This document shows positions 17,318-25,168 of a stretch of DNA of 52,626 bases, in pieces. How positions within the stretch are numbered: the first letter of the stretch is position 1; each line of letters starts with the position of its first letter. The DNA lies in assembly GCA_038123735.1 (NCBI GenBank), contig JAYPAP010000009.1, positions 1 to 52,626 on the forward strand. The letters run 5' to 3'. This DNA comes from REDI01 sp038123735 (GTDB lineage: Bacteria > Myxococcota_A > UBA796 > GCA-2862545). The notes beneath the pieces were generated by a model. That model ran no database searches, was not told where the DNA came from, and saw only the letters and a list, made by a program, of their open reading frames with translations. A program made the translations under genes and the position numbers.

Positions 17318-17393
17318 GGGAAGACGCTAGCACCAAAAATGGCGACCGGCATGACTTCCGGCGCAGAGTTGATACTCCATTCGGAACCGCCCC

Positions 17394-18482
17394 TCAGCCC
17401 TGCAGAACTCGCTCGATCACATCGACTGCTCTCGCACTCGCATCGAGCTTGCTGTTCTGCTTTGCAGCCATCGCCATCGCCGCGAGGCGTTCTTGGTCAG
17501 CGGACAGTTCTCGCACGGTGGCCACAGCGTGCTCCAGGGACCAATCCTGCTCTACCAGGACTTCCGCAGCGCCAACGCCTTCCAATCCGCGCGCATTGTG
17601 TTCCTGGTGGTTCTCGGTGACGTTGGGGCTTGGGATCAGCAGAGATGCCCGCCCCGTCGCAGTTAATTCGGCGAGCGTAGTCGCCCCGGATCGGCACACA
17701 ACGAGGCTCGAAGCGCCATAGGCCATGCCCATCTGGTCTTCGTAATCGACCAGCTTCACACCCTCCGGCATCGCGTCACCGAACTGGGCGCGGACCTCAT
17801 CATAGAATCGACGACCCGTCAAATGTAGAATTTGAAAGCCACGATCAGGCATGACAGCACAGGCTACAGCGAGCTCATTGATCTTCGCCGCACCGAGAGA
17901 ACCACCGACGAACATGACGACGGGCTTCGCTGGATCCAATTCATACCGTGCAAATGCCTCATCATGCTCAACGGCCAACAGCTTCTCGTTGACCGGCACG
18001 CCCACCACATGGCGCGGAGCAGATCCCGGTAGGCGCTTACTGGTCGCTTCATACGTCAACAAAATGGCACTTGCGACCCTCGCTCCAAGCTTATTCGCTA
18101 GCCCGGGCGCAACATTTGCCTCATGGACGATACACTTCCTGCCCGACATCCAGGTCGCCAGCACCGGAGGCGCCGAGATGTACCCCCCAACACCTAGAAC
18201 GATGTCGATACGATCTTCCCGCAGCATCTTTCTGGCGGCACGAACCGCCCCCAACAGCTGAAAGGCAAACCGAATCTTCCCCATGATTCCGCCGCGAGGG
18301 AACGGAATAGAGCGCAGAGGCCGAAATGTGTATCCACGTGGGGCAACCACCCGAGCCTCCAGCCGCTCGGCATCCCCGTAGTAGATCACCTCATGCCCCC
18401 GCCGGGTCAGCTCGTCAGCCATCGCCAAGGCCGGGTAGACGTGCCCGCCAGTTCCCCCTCCCGCTACTGCAATTCGTGCCAT
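17394..18482 (-). CDS. murG: UDP-N-acetylglucosamine:lipid I GlcNAc transferase MurG
   Basis: This 362-residue protein starts at the ATG preceded by GAGGAGTGAGTCG. The N-terminus IAVAGGGTGGHVYPALA is the MurG G-loop. GVGGYISAPPVLA, HEANVAPGLANKLG and FVGGSLGAAKINE follow, then the UDP-GlcNAc site CRSGATTLAELTATGRASLL. MurG adds GlcNAc to lipid I on the inner face of the cytoplasmic membrane, making lipid II. It is not flanked by other division/cell-wall cluster genes (murD, ftsW, murC), which is unusual; two exported proteins follow it instead. Confidence 0.94.
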   Translation of the reverse strand: MARIAVAGGGTGGHVYPALAMADELTRRGHEVIYYGDAERLEARVVAPRGYTFRPLRSIPFPRGGIMGKIRFAFQLLGAVRAARKMLREDRIDIVLGVGGYISAPPVLATWMSGRKCIVHEANVAPGLANKLGARVASAILLTYEATSKRLPGSAPRHVVGVPVNEKLLAVEHDEAFARYELDPAKPVVMFVGGSLGAAKINELAVACAVMPDRGFQILHLTGRRFYDEVRAQFGDAMPEGVKLVDYEDQMGMAYGASSLVVCRSGATTLAELTATGRASLLIPSPNVTENHQEHNARGLEGVGAAEVLVEQDWSLEHAVATVRELSADQERLAAMAMAAKQNSKLDASARAVDVIERVLQG

Positions 18483-18602
18483 CGACTCACTCCTCACCGT
18501 CGCATACCGCAAACGGCACGCTTTTCCTGCCCAAAACAGAAATCCGAAAAAAAAATTGAATAGTCTTGGGCGACCTCCGTCCAAGGCGGGTTCGTCTCGT
18601 CA

Positions 18603-18631
18603 CAATTTTTCACGGGATCCGTGATGAAATT
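18603..18631. promoter_or_regulatory. Inverted repeat upstream of the -35, possible operator
   Basis: The core TCACGG-GAT-CCGTGA (18610-18624) is a perfect 6-bp inverted repeat. AATTT/AAATT arms extend it outward imperfectly. It sits immediately 5' of the promoter for the lipoprotein gene at 18683, where a regulator would bind. Confidence 0.4.
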
Positions 18632-18659
18632 GGGCGATCAAGACAATCAACGCTATACT
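18630..18659 (+). promoter_or_regulatory. Sigma-70-type promoter of the lipoprotein gene
   Basis: TTGGGC (18630-18635), an 18-nt spacer and TATACT (18654-18659) lie 24 nt before the ATG, with TGGAGG between. The -10 is strong and the -35 is moderate. The predicted leader is about 17 nt. Confidence 0.5.
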
Positions 18660-18682
18660 TTATTATCTTCTGGAGGTCCCTC

Positions 18683-19616
18683 ATGAACCGCGCTCTCATC
18701 TTTGGAACTGCTCTGTCCACTATTGCCCTTTCAGGCTGTGGAGTTCTCGATAGCGACCTACAACATCGCGGCACGCTCAATGAGAGCGTTGATGGCGTTG
18801 TCATGTTCGAAGATGGTGACCTGGGCCATGCCGGCATGCGCGGCACCACCTGCGGCGTCACTCCAGATGGTGGTCTCACTACCGATGTGGATGTCGAAGA
18901 CTCCGAAGAGGAGACCGTGGTCGACGGTACGACCAATGGCGATGGCGCTGTCGTACTCACCCGTACGCGCAACGAAATCCAAGTGATTCAGGATTCAGTG
19001 GTAGGCTCGTTCGATGACCCAAGCATCGACCGGATTGGCGTCCAAGGCGTGGTGAATGCGAAGCTTGCCGGCGAGCAAATTGTCACTGTCGATGGCTGCA
19101 ATGTGTCCTGGATGGACTTCAGCGGCGCGATTGAAGACCGGGTCACCCTCGATGACACCCAATGCATGGGCATGGGCTCAGTTCTTGATGTCGATGTCGA
19201 TAACGCTACGGCGTACATCTCCGTTGATGGCCAAGTGGCGTCGGTCACAGCTTCAGGAATGACCATCTTGGGCCAAGGCGACATGTTGTCGTTCAGCGCT
19301 CTGGAAGATGGGGTTTTGGCGGCCAACATTGAACAACCTGGCGTCCGCTTCCTCGGCGCTGATGGTTCAGTACGCTGGGAGCGAGGCACCGTCGACAACG
19401 TGGTCTCCATCCATGAGCTCGGAGCACGCGGCTGGATGGCCGCACTCACCGAGTCATCTACCGGCGCCGGCCGCCTCATGATTCTGGACGCATGGACCGG
19501 CGACCTCGTGAAGGAATTCGACCTTCCCGGCCGCGCAGAGATCGAGGCCTCCGGCAACGGTGAGACCNNNNNNNNNNGTGGTTGACCGCGCGGTGCACTA
19601 CTACCGACTGCGGTAA
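18683..19616 (+). CDS. Lipoprotein, probably beta-propeller-like, interrupted by an assembly gap
   Basis: The ATG follows TGGAGGTCCCTC. The N-terminus (MNRALIFGTALSTIALSGC) is a lipoprotein signal with lipobox L-S-G-C. About 295 residues are readable before ten N. They are rich in Val, Gly and Asp with recurrent short strands (GSVLDVDVDNATAYISVDG; LMILDAWTGDLVKEFDL), suggesting a WD/PQQ-like beta-propeller. After the gap the frame ending VVDRAVHYYRLR then stop closes the gene just before a strong terminator. The one-base frame offset across the N run is therefore an assembly matter. It is a single-gene transcription unit. Function unknown. Confidence 0.7.
19568..19577. other. Assembly gap (10 N)
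   Basis: Ten N inside the lipoprotein gene. The frames before and after differ by one base, so the true gap length is not 10 modulo 3. Confidence 0.95.
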
Positions 19617-19630
19617 GCCAGTCAATTACG

Positions 19631-19662
19631 AAAAACCCGGGGTCTAGCTCCCGGGTTTTTTT
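19631..19662 (+). terminator. Rho-independent terminator
   Basis: AAAAACCCGGG and CCCGGGTTTTTTT form an 11-bp stem with an 8-nt loop and a run of seven T, 14 nt after the lipoprotein stop. It is the strongest terminator in the window and, being A/T flanked, may work in both directions. Confidence 0.9.
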
Positions 19663-19814
19663 GTTTTCATCGCCCATGAAATATTCGACGATCTGTCAAA
19701 AAATGCATCCGTGAAGAGCACCACGTCCTCTTGCGAAGTAGTTGACTGACGAAGTGTTAGGCGATAGTCCGCCGCCTCTTAAGACCCCCCTTCCCTGCAT
19801 TCGTCGGAGAGTCC

Positions 19815-20312
19815 ATGGCGCCCCCCTACAAGGTGCTTACCAATCGAGAGGCTAGCATCCTGCGCGCGGTCGCAGAGACGATGTTCCCTTCCGCCGATGG
19901 CTCACACATCACACCGGAAGAAGCCCGGGTCGTCGAGTATATTGATGAGCTCCTCGCAGAGGTTGAGCCTCGTGAGCGCATCATGATGCGATGCATGATC
20001 ACCCTGTTCGAGGTCCAGAGCCTGGTCACCAATCCGATCCGGCCGAGCCTGTTCACGCGGGCGTCGCTTAAAGTTCGTCAGCGCACGCTCAACGGGTGGG
20101 ACAAATCGAACCTGTACCCACGTCGTCTCGCCTTCCAAGCCCTCCGGTCCTTGATGATGTGGGCATACATCGACAATCCCGATGTTGAGCAGTCCATCGG
20201 GATCGAGCGTGGCACCGCGGTGATCGACCGACTCAAGGCCAAGCGATGGTCGCTTTCCCGCGAACAGGCCATGAAAGCCAACTATTCAGTTTCAAACACA
20301 CTTGTAAGTTAG
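19815..20312 (+). CDS. Gluconate 2-dehydrogenase subunit 3-like protein
   Basis: This 165-residue protein starts at an ATG preceded by GGAGAG. The N-terminal phrase LTNREASILRAVAETMFPSADG and the helical body resemble the gluconate-2-dehydrogenase subunit 3 family. These are small partner subunits of membrane or soluble GMC-type flavin dehydrogenases. Many family members carry a twin-arginine signal; this one does not, so it would act in the cytoplasm. The matching large subunit is the GMC oxidoreductase at the end of the same cassette, which supports the assignment. It is followed by the sulfotransferase after 14 nt. Confidence 0.72.
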   Translation: MAPPYKVLTNREASILRAVAETMFPSADGSHITPEEARVVEYIDELLAEVEPRERIMMRCMITLFEVQSLVTNPIRPSLFTRASLKVRQRTLNGWDKSNLYPRRLAFQALRSLMMWAYIDNPDVEQSIGIERGTAVIDRLKAKRWSLSREQAMKANYSVSNTLVS

Positions 20313-20326
20313 TTAAAGGACTAGAG

Positions 20327-21466
20327 ATGCGCGTAGATTCCCTCGAAGACCGCTGGTCACAAGAGCAGCTGATTACCGGCGCACGTCTTTCCACCTGGAT
20401 CGACATCCTCAACAAGAATGGCTGGGACATCTCCGCCGATTATCTACACCGTTTGGCCTTCATCACTGGGCTCGCAGTCCCGATGTCGGCGCTCGGTCGA
20501 ATCGAAGATTCTCGCTTCGGGCGTCAGCTATCTGAGATGGATATTCAGCCTACACCGCTATTCATCGTCGGTCACTGGCGCAGCGGTACGACCCACATGC
20601 ACAATCTGCTCGGTCGCGACCCCAATCACTGCTACACGTCCATCTACCAATGCGTCTTCCCCGACCACTTCCTGACCACCGGACGTATGGGACCGCGCTT
20701 GCTGGCTGGTTCTCTGTCTGAAACCCGCTCCTACGACAACGTTGCGCATGGCTGGGGCGCTGCAGCTGAAGATGAAATCGCTCTGATGAAGCTCACCAAC
20801 GGCCTGTCCTTCTACACCGCGCTGATGTTCCCAGACCGGGCGCCAGAGTTTGAGAAGTACATCGACTTCCTTGAAGCCAAGCCAGAAGAGCGTCGCCGAT
20901 GGAAGAAGTCCCTCGAGTACTTCATCAAGAAGGTGATGATCGCCGAAGGTGGCAAGCGCGTCGTCGTGAAGTCGTGCGCACACTCCGCCCGAATTCGCAT
21001 GATCTTAGACATGTTCCCGAACGCCAAGTTCATCCATATCCACCGTCACCCCGCACGAACCTTCCGTTCCATGGTTCACATGCGTAGCAAAGTGGACTGG
21101 GAAAACTTCCTCAAGCGGCCTGACCAGGCATTCATCGATCAGCGCTGGAACCACACCGCTACCATCGGAAATCGTCTCTATACACGTCTCATCGAAGACC
21201 GTGCCCTCATCCCTGAAGGCAACTTGATCGAGATTGCCTACGATGACCTCGTCGGAAACGAGCTGGACGTGCTTCGAAACATCTACAGCACTCTTCGTCT
21301 TCCTGATTGGGAAGCTTACGAACGCGCAATCATTCCGTACCTCGAAAGCATTGCAGGCTACAAAGTCAACAAACTCAGCATTGAGCCTGAATTAGAAGAA
21401 TATGTATATGACCAGTGGCGCATCGTCTACGACACCTATGGATACAACAAGGAGTACACAGCATGA
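20327..21466 (+). CDS. Sulfotransferase family protein (PAPS-dependent)
   Basis: This 379-residue protein starts at the ATG behind AAAGGACTAGAG; the frame is open upstream through the previous gene but without signal. IVGHWRSGTTHMHNLL (about residues 82-97) is the 5'-phosphosulfate loop. KFIHIHRHPARTFRSM (about 230-245) carries the Arg and Ser that bind the 3'-phosphate. These define the sulfotransferase P-loop fold, the branch seen in bacterial and animal-like sulfotransferases. It would transfer sulfate from PAPS to a hydroxyl or amine; the acceptor is unknown. Its stop overlaps the aminotransferase start (ATGA), so the two are co-translated. Confidence 0.87.
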   Translation: MRVDSLEDRWSQEQLITGARLSTWIDILNKNGWDISADYLHRLAFITGLAVPMSALGRIEDSRFGRQLSEMDIQPTPLFIVGHWRSGTTHMHNLLGRDPNHCYTSIYQCVFPDHFLTTGRMGPRLLAGSLSETRSYDNVAHGWGAAAEDEIALMKLTNGLSFYTALMFPDRAPEFEKYIDFLEAKPEERRRWKKSLEYFIKKVMIAEGGKRVVVKSCAHSARIRMILDMFPNAKFIHIHRHPARTFRSMVHMRSKVDWENFLKRPDQAFIDQRWNHTATIGNRLYTRLIEDRALIPEGNLIEIAYDDLVGNELDVLRNIYSTLRLPDWEAYERAIIPYLESIAGYKVNKLSIEPELEEYVYDQWRIVYDTYGYNKEYTA

Positions 21467-22908
21467 GCTCGATTAAAGACATGGTTGAGGAACACCTCAA
21501 CAGCTCCGACCACCTCTCCAAGAAACACATCCACCCTCGGATGATGAAAATGATGGAGATGGGCGGTATGAACGTGGCCTTCCAAAAGGCGGAGGGTCAG
21601 TACTTCTACGACACCGAAGGTCAGCGCTGGCTCGACCTGTTGTCCGGCGGCGGAGTGTACTTCATCGGTCGTCACCACCCCGTCGTTCGCGATGCCGTTC
21701 GCGACGTCAACGACATGGACATCCCTAACCTCTCCGTGATCAACGCATCGGCACTCGGTGGCTTGCTCGCCGGCGAACTGCTCGACCTCCTCGGTCCTGG
21801 GTTCACCAAGATGCAGTTCGCGAACTCAGGCTCAGAGTCGAATGAGGTCGCACTGCGCTTCGCTCGCTACTGTACGCGCCGTCGTCGCTTCCTTTTCCTC
21901 AAAGGCGCATTCCATGGCCGTACCTATGGTGCAATCTCCATGTGCGGCTTCGACGAAATGAAGGAAGGCATGGATCCACGCATGCCCACCTGTACGCCGA
22001 TCAACCCGAACGACCTCGATGAGCTTCGTTACGAGTTGTCGAAGGGAGACGTTGCAGCGTTCTTCTACGAGGCTGTGCAAGGGATGACCCTGACCACCCT
22101 CGAGGTCGATTACCTCCGTGAGGCGCGTAAGCTGTGCACCGAGTACGGCACTCTCTTAGTTGCTGATGAGGTTCAAACTGGCTTTGCTCGCATGGGCAAC
22201 CACTGGTTCGCGTTCCAGGAAGCCGGGATCACCCCTGACATGGTCTGTCTGTCCAAGACCTTGTCCGGAGGCGCCGCGCCGATTGCCGCCACCGCTCTCG
22301 GAGACCACGTCTACGACACGGTCTTCAAGAAGTTCAAGTCTGGCCCCATCTACTTCTCCACCTTCGCGGAAAACAACATCTCGATGGCGGCCGGTCTCGG
22401 AACCATCAAAGTCCTCAAGGACCTCGATGCTCCGAAACGCGCTGCGGAGATCTCTAAGAAGTTCCGTGACGGCCTGTACGCCCTTCAGAAGAAGCACGAT
22501 ACGATCGACCGAATCGCCGGCAAGGGCATGATGATCGGTATCTACTTCAAGACCAGCGATGCCAACCCACTTCTCCGAGCACAGCAAGCGCTCCTCGGGG
22601 TGGTCGACAAGGGTACGTTCGGCGCATCGGTCAACGTGGAGTTGTACCGGAAGCATAGGATCATCGTGCAGATTCCAGGACCAGGGCTGAACGCGATCAA
22701 GATCCTGCCACCAGTCATCCTGTCCGACGATGACATTCAGTACTTCCTCGACAGCCTCGATAGCGTCCTCACCGACATGGCGAAAGCTGCTGGTGGACCG
22801 GCGTTGGCTCTGGGTCGTACCGTCCTTAAGGATGCCGCGAAGTCATTCACTTCCTCGATCGGCATCGGCGGGGGCAGCGCGGGAAAATCCCAAGCCGTCG
22901 GGACCTGA
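21463..22908 (+). CDS. Class III pyridoxal-phosphate aminotransferase
   Basis: This 481-residue protein overlaps the sulfotransferase stop and has AAGGAG upstream. Fold type I, class III features are in order: FANSGSESNEVALRFAR (cofactor phosphate region), KGAFHGRTYG, LVADEVQTGFAR (Asp binding the pyridine nitrogen) and CLSKTLSGG with the Schiff-base Lys at about residue 265. The family moves an amino group between an amine and an aldehyde or keto acid. The last ~30 residues are low-complexity (Gly/Ser/Ala) and contain a G-GGA-AAA heptamer. A -1 shift there would continue into the GMC oxidoreductase frame (see the separate entry). Substrate unknown. Confidence 0.88.
   Translation: MSSIKDMVEEHLNSSDHLSKKHIHPRMMKMMEMGGMNVAFQKAEGQYFYDTEGQRWLDLLSGGGVYFIGRHHPVVRDAVRDVNDMDIPNLSVINASALGGLLAGELLDLLGPGFTKMQFANSGSESNEVALRFARYCTRRRRFLFLKGAFHGRTYGAISMCGFDEMKEGMDPRMPTCTPINPNDLDELRYELSKGDVAAFFYEAVQGMTLTTLEVDYLREARKLCTEYGTLLVADEVQTGFARMGNHWFAFQEAGITPDMVCLSKTLSGGAAPIAATALGDHVYDTVFKKFKSGPIYFSTFAENNISMAAGLGTIKVLKDLDAPKRAAEISKKFRDGLYALQKKHDTIDRIAGKGMMIGIYFKTSDANPLLRAQQALLGVVDKGTFGASVNVELYRKHRIIVQIPGPGLNAIKILPPVILSDDDIQYFLDSLDSVLTDMAKAAGGPALALGRTVLKDAAKSFTSSIGIGGGSAGKSQAVGT
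22881..22887 (+). promoter_or_regulatory. Candidate -1 ribosomal frameshift slippery site
   Basis: In the aminotransferase frame the codons read GCG GGA AAA, giving the heptamer G-GGA-AAA of the X-XXY-YYZ type. Slipping back one base places the ribosome exactly in the frame of the GMC oxidoreductase, with no stop before its core. Eight nucleotides downstream is a small stem (CGTCG 22896-22900 with CGACG 22913-22917) enclosing the aminotransferase stop. Confidence 0.45.
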
Positions 22909-24473
22909 CGAGCGACGAACCAGCTGCTTCCGCGTCGGCCAAACTGCCGAAGCGGGAGCCTGGTCGGCTCCTCGAATTTGACGATTACACCAAGGATGTC
23001 ACAGAGGTTTGTGACTTCCTCGTGATCGGCTCTGGCCCTGGCGGCGGAATCGCAGCGGAACGGCTCTCCCGCTCAGGGAAGAAGGTCATCGTAGTCGAAG
23101 CGGGGCCGGTCGCGCGGGTGCGCGATTTCCGGAAAGACGCGGGGTACACCCTCTCGCGCTATTTCTGGCATGGCGGACTCCGCACCACTGTGGGCAACCT
23201 ATTCATGCCCACCATGCAGGCGCGAAACCTCGGTGGAGGTAGCGTATGGAACTCGGCGATCTGCCTTCGGATCCCGGAGTTCACCCTTCAGAAGTGGGAA
23301 GAGGAGCATGGGCTTTACGGCTTCACCAATGGTGGGCTGGACCGCCACTTTGCGGCGGTGGAATCCTTCATGGGTGTCAAACCAACCGACCAAGACGTCC
23401 AAGGGCCACGTAACGAGCTGTTCCGTCTAGCCTGTGAAGAGCAGGGCTGGAACGCGGTTCCGATTGCGAGAAATGAAGATGGCTGTCGCGGTTCCGGTGA
23501 GTGCTTCACGGGGTGCCCACACGGCGCCAAGCTCTCGATGGACCGACGTGGTATCCCCGAAGTCATCGCCCGCGGAAATACGGTCTATACCTCGGTTCAA
23601 TGCGAGAAACTTCTCATGTCCGGGCGCAAGGTTCGGGGCATGGAAGGCTGGGTTGTCCACCCACGTACTGGAGAGCGCAGCCACCGAGTCCGCATCGAGG
23701 CGCGATGCACCGTGGTTGCCGCAGGTACCGTCCATACGCCAAACATCCTTCAAAAATCTGGAGTGAATGGACCAGGTATCGGGAATAACCTCCGATTCCA
23801 CCCTGGCACCATGGTCATGGGTCTCTTCAAAGATGAGGTTCTCCCATGGGCAGGAGCCACCCAAGGCTACCACTGCATGGACTTCATCGAAGATGGGATC
23901 AAGCTCGAGAGTCTCTGGGCCACCCCATCCTTGATGGCGTTCCGATTCCCTGGTTTCGGCGAGCATCTACAACAGCTCCTCGGAGACTACACCCACATGG
24001 CATCCTGGGATGCGTGGATCAGCGGCGAAGATAGCGTTGGCACTGTGCGCTCGTCACCTCTGGGCAGACCATCTGTTCGATACTCGATCGCCCAGCAGGA
24101 TGTAGACCGGGTCGCCGAAGCCATGGCCAAGCTCAGCGAGATGTTCTTTAGCGTGGGCGCGACCAGCGTCATGGTTGGAACCCATGGCATGCCTTCAATC
24201 GCCCATGACCGAAGCATCGTCGACGACCTTCGCAACAAGAAGTTCTCGGTAGACCAGTTCCCACTGGCTTCGAACCACGCCTTTGGTGCAACACCCATGG
24301 GAGCGGACCCGACTCGACATGGTGTGGATCCCTACGGCGCAGTGTACGGGGTCGACCACTGCTACGTGGCCGATACCGGACTTCTGCCCAATACCCCGAG
24401 CGCGAACCCCATGATGCCCGCGATGGGGCTGTCCCACTATATCGCGGAGAACATTCTCGCCCGATATACCTGA
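22905..24473 (+). CDS. GMC-family flavin oxidoreductase
   Basis: The FAD fold DFLVIGSGPGGGIAAERL, the Cys-rich CRGSGECFTGCPHGAKLS (a possible iron-sulfur or structural motif of this branch), and the C-terminal catalytic region with SNHAFGATPMG (His) and NTPSANPMMPAMGL (Asn) identify a GMC oxidoreductase. Such enzymes oxidise alcohols to aldehydes or ketones. The start is odd. The only canonical in-frame start (GTG 23022) falls inside the first beta-strand of the FAD fold, yet coding clearly extends upstream to at least EFDDYTKDVTEVCDF. A CTG at 22905 overlapping the aminotransferase stop (CTGA), or a -1 frameshift from the aminotransferase, would supply it. The coordinates assume the CTG. Confidence 0.82.
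   Translation: MTSDEPAASASAKLPKREPGRLLEFDDYTKDVTEVCDFLVIGSGPGGGIAAERLSRSGKKVIVVEAGPVARVRDFRKDAGYTLSRYFWHGGLRTTVGNLFMPTMQARNLGGGSVWNSAICLRIPEFTLQKWEEEHGLYGFTNGGLDRHFAAVESFMGVKPTDQDVQGPRNELFRLACEEQGWNAVPIARNEDGCRGSGECFTGCPHGAKLSMDRRGIPEVIARGNTVYTSVQCEKLLMSGRKVRGMEGWVVHPRTGERSHRVRIEARCTVVAAGTVHTPNILQKSGVNGPGIGNNLRFHPGTMVMGLFKDEVLPWAGATQGYHCMDFIEDGIKLESLWATPSLMAFRFPGFGEHLQQLLGDYTHMASWDAWISGEDSVGTVRSSPLGRPSVRYSIAQQDVDRVAEAMAKLSEMFFSVGATSVMVGTHGMPSIAHDRSIVDDLRNKKFSVDQFPLASNHAFGATPMGADPTRHGVDPYGAVYGVDHCYVADTGLLPNTPSANPMMPAMGLSHYIAENILARYT
22926..22959 (+). other. Strong hairpin in the aminotransferase-GMC junction
   Basis: GCTTCCGC pairs with GCGGGAGC (one G-U), then after a G/A mismatch TCGGC pairs with GCCGA around a CAAACT loop, 13 pairs in all. 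There is no T-run, so it is not a standard terminator. It lies 38 nt after the slippery heptamer and is coding in the GMC frame. It could slow ribosomes or regulate the amount of GMC protein. Confidence 0.55.
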
Positions 24474-24474
24474 G

Positions 24475-25089
24475 CTATGGAGCGCTCGCGCGGAGTTCCT
24501 TCGCCTTGCGCTCGTACTCTCCGGCGATCTTCTCCATCACGAGTACTTGGAGCTTCGCCTCTTCTTCCGGCAGATTGCCCGGGAGTTTTGCGGCCTTTAC
24601 CTCGGCTGCGAAGTGCTCGTACACCTCAGCCGCTCGACCACGAGCCGCGTCCGCATCTTCGCGACCGGCCTCTTCGGACAGGGCCAGTTGCTCTTTGGCG
24701 GCTGACTCAACGACGGCCGTAGCGCCCTGAAGCCGCTTACCTAGGGTATTAAAGACAACTTTCGGGTCAGTCGCATCAGCGAGGTCATCGAGATTCACCG
24801 TGATGGCCATCGCAGCCGTGTACTGCTCCTCTGCCGTGCCGGAAATCTCTGGTGGCGGCTCTTCGGCATCTGTCCCGGGCTTCGCCTGACCTTCCGCTTC
24901 GGCAGATTGGGGTGCTTCAGGCTTGTTTTCTGGAGGCTTTTCTGCGCCTGACTCAACCGATGCACCTTGTTCCTGAGAAGCGGAAGTCGCGTCGCCCCCC
25001 TGCCCCATCATCACCCAAGCCACACCCCCGCCAAGACCGAGGCCGATCAATGCTACCGCTGCTCCGGTGACCCATGCTTGCTGACTCAA
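24475..25089 (-). CDS. Membrane-anchored Ala/Glu-rich protein of unknown function
   Basis: A TTG start preceded by GAGAGGTGGGCG opens a 204-residue protein. It has one N-terminal hydrophobic helix (VTGAAVALIGLGLGGGVAWV) without a cleavage site, then a disordered Pro/Glu/Ala/Gln-rich linker to about residue 85, then a charged helical domain (VESAAKEQLALSEEAGRED ... YERKAKELRASAP). It is predicted to be anchored in the inner membrane with the helical part in the periplasm. It converges on the GMC gene with one base between stops and diverges from the CAP-domain gene. No family recognised. Confidence 0.65.
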   Translation of the reverse strand: MSQQAWVTGAAVALIGLGLGGGVAWVMMGQGGDATSASQEQGASVESGAEKPPENKPEAPQSAEAEGQAKPGTDAEEPPPEISGTAEEQYTAAMAITVNLDDLADATDPKVVFNTLGKRLQGATAVVESAAKEQLALSEEAGREDADAARGRAAEVYEHFAAEVKAAKLPGNLPEEEAKLQVLVMEKIAGEYERKAKELRASAP

Positions 25090-25168
25090 CGCCCACCTCT
25101 CACTTTCAGTTGACTGACGCTGACGATTGGCTGACAGAATCCGCCCATCCTCGCGTTAATTCTCGCAC

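Noticed and set aside
19740..25119. The identical 12-mer AGTTGACTGACG upstream of two genes (19740-19751 and 25108-25119), suggesting a shared promoter
   Set aside because: Many 12-mer coincidences are expected in a window this size, and neither copy has a good -10 at the right distance.
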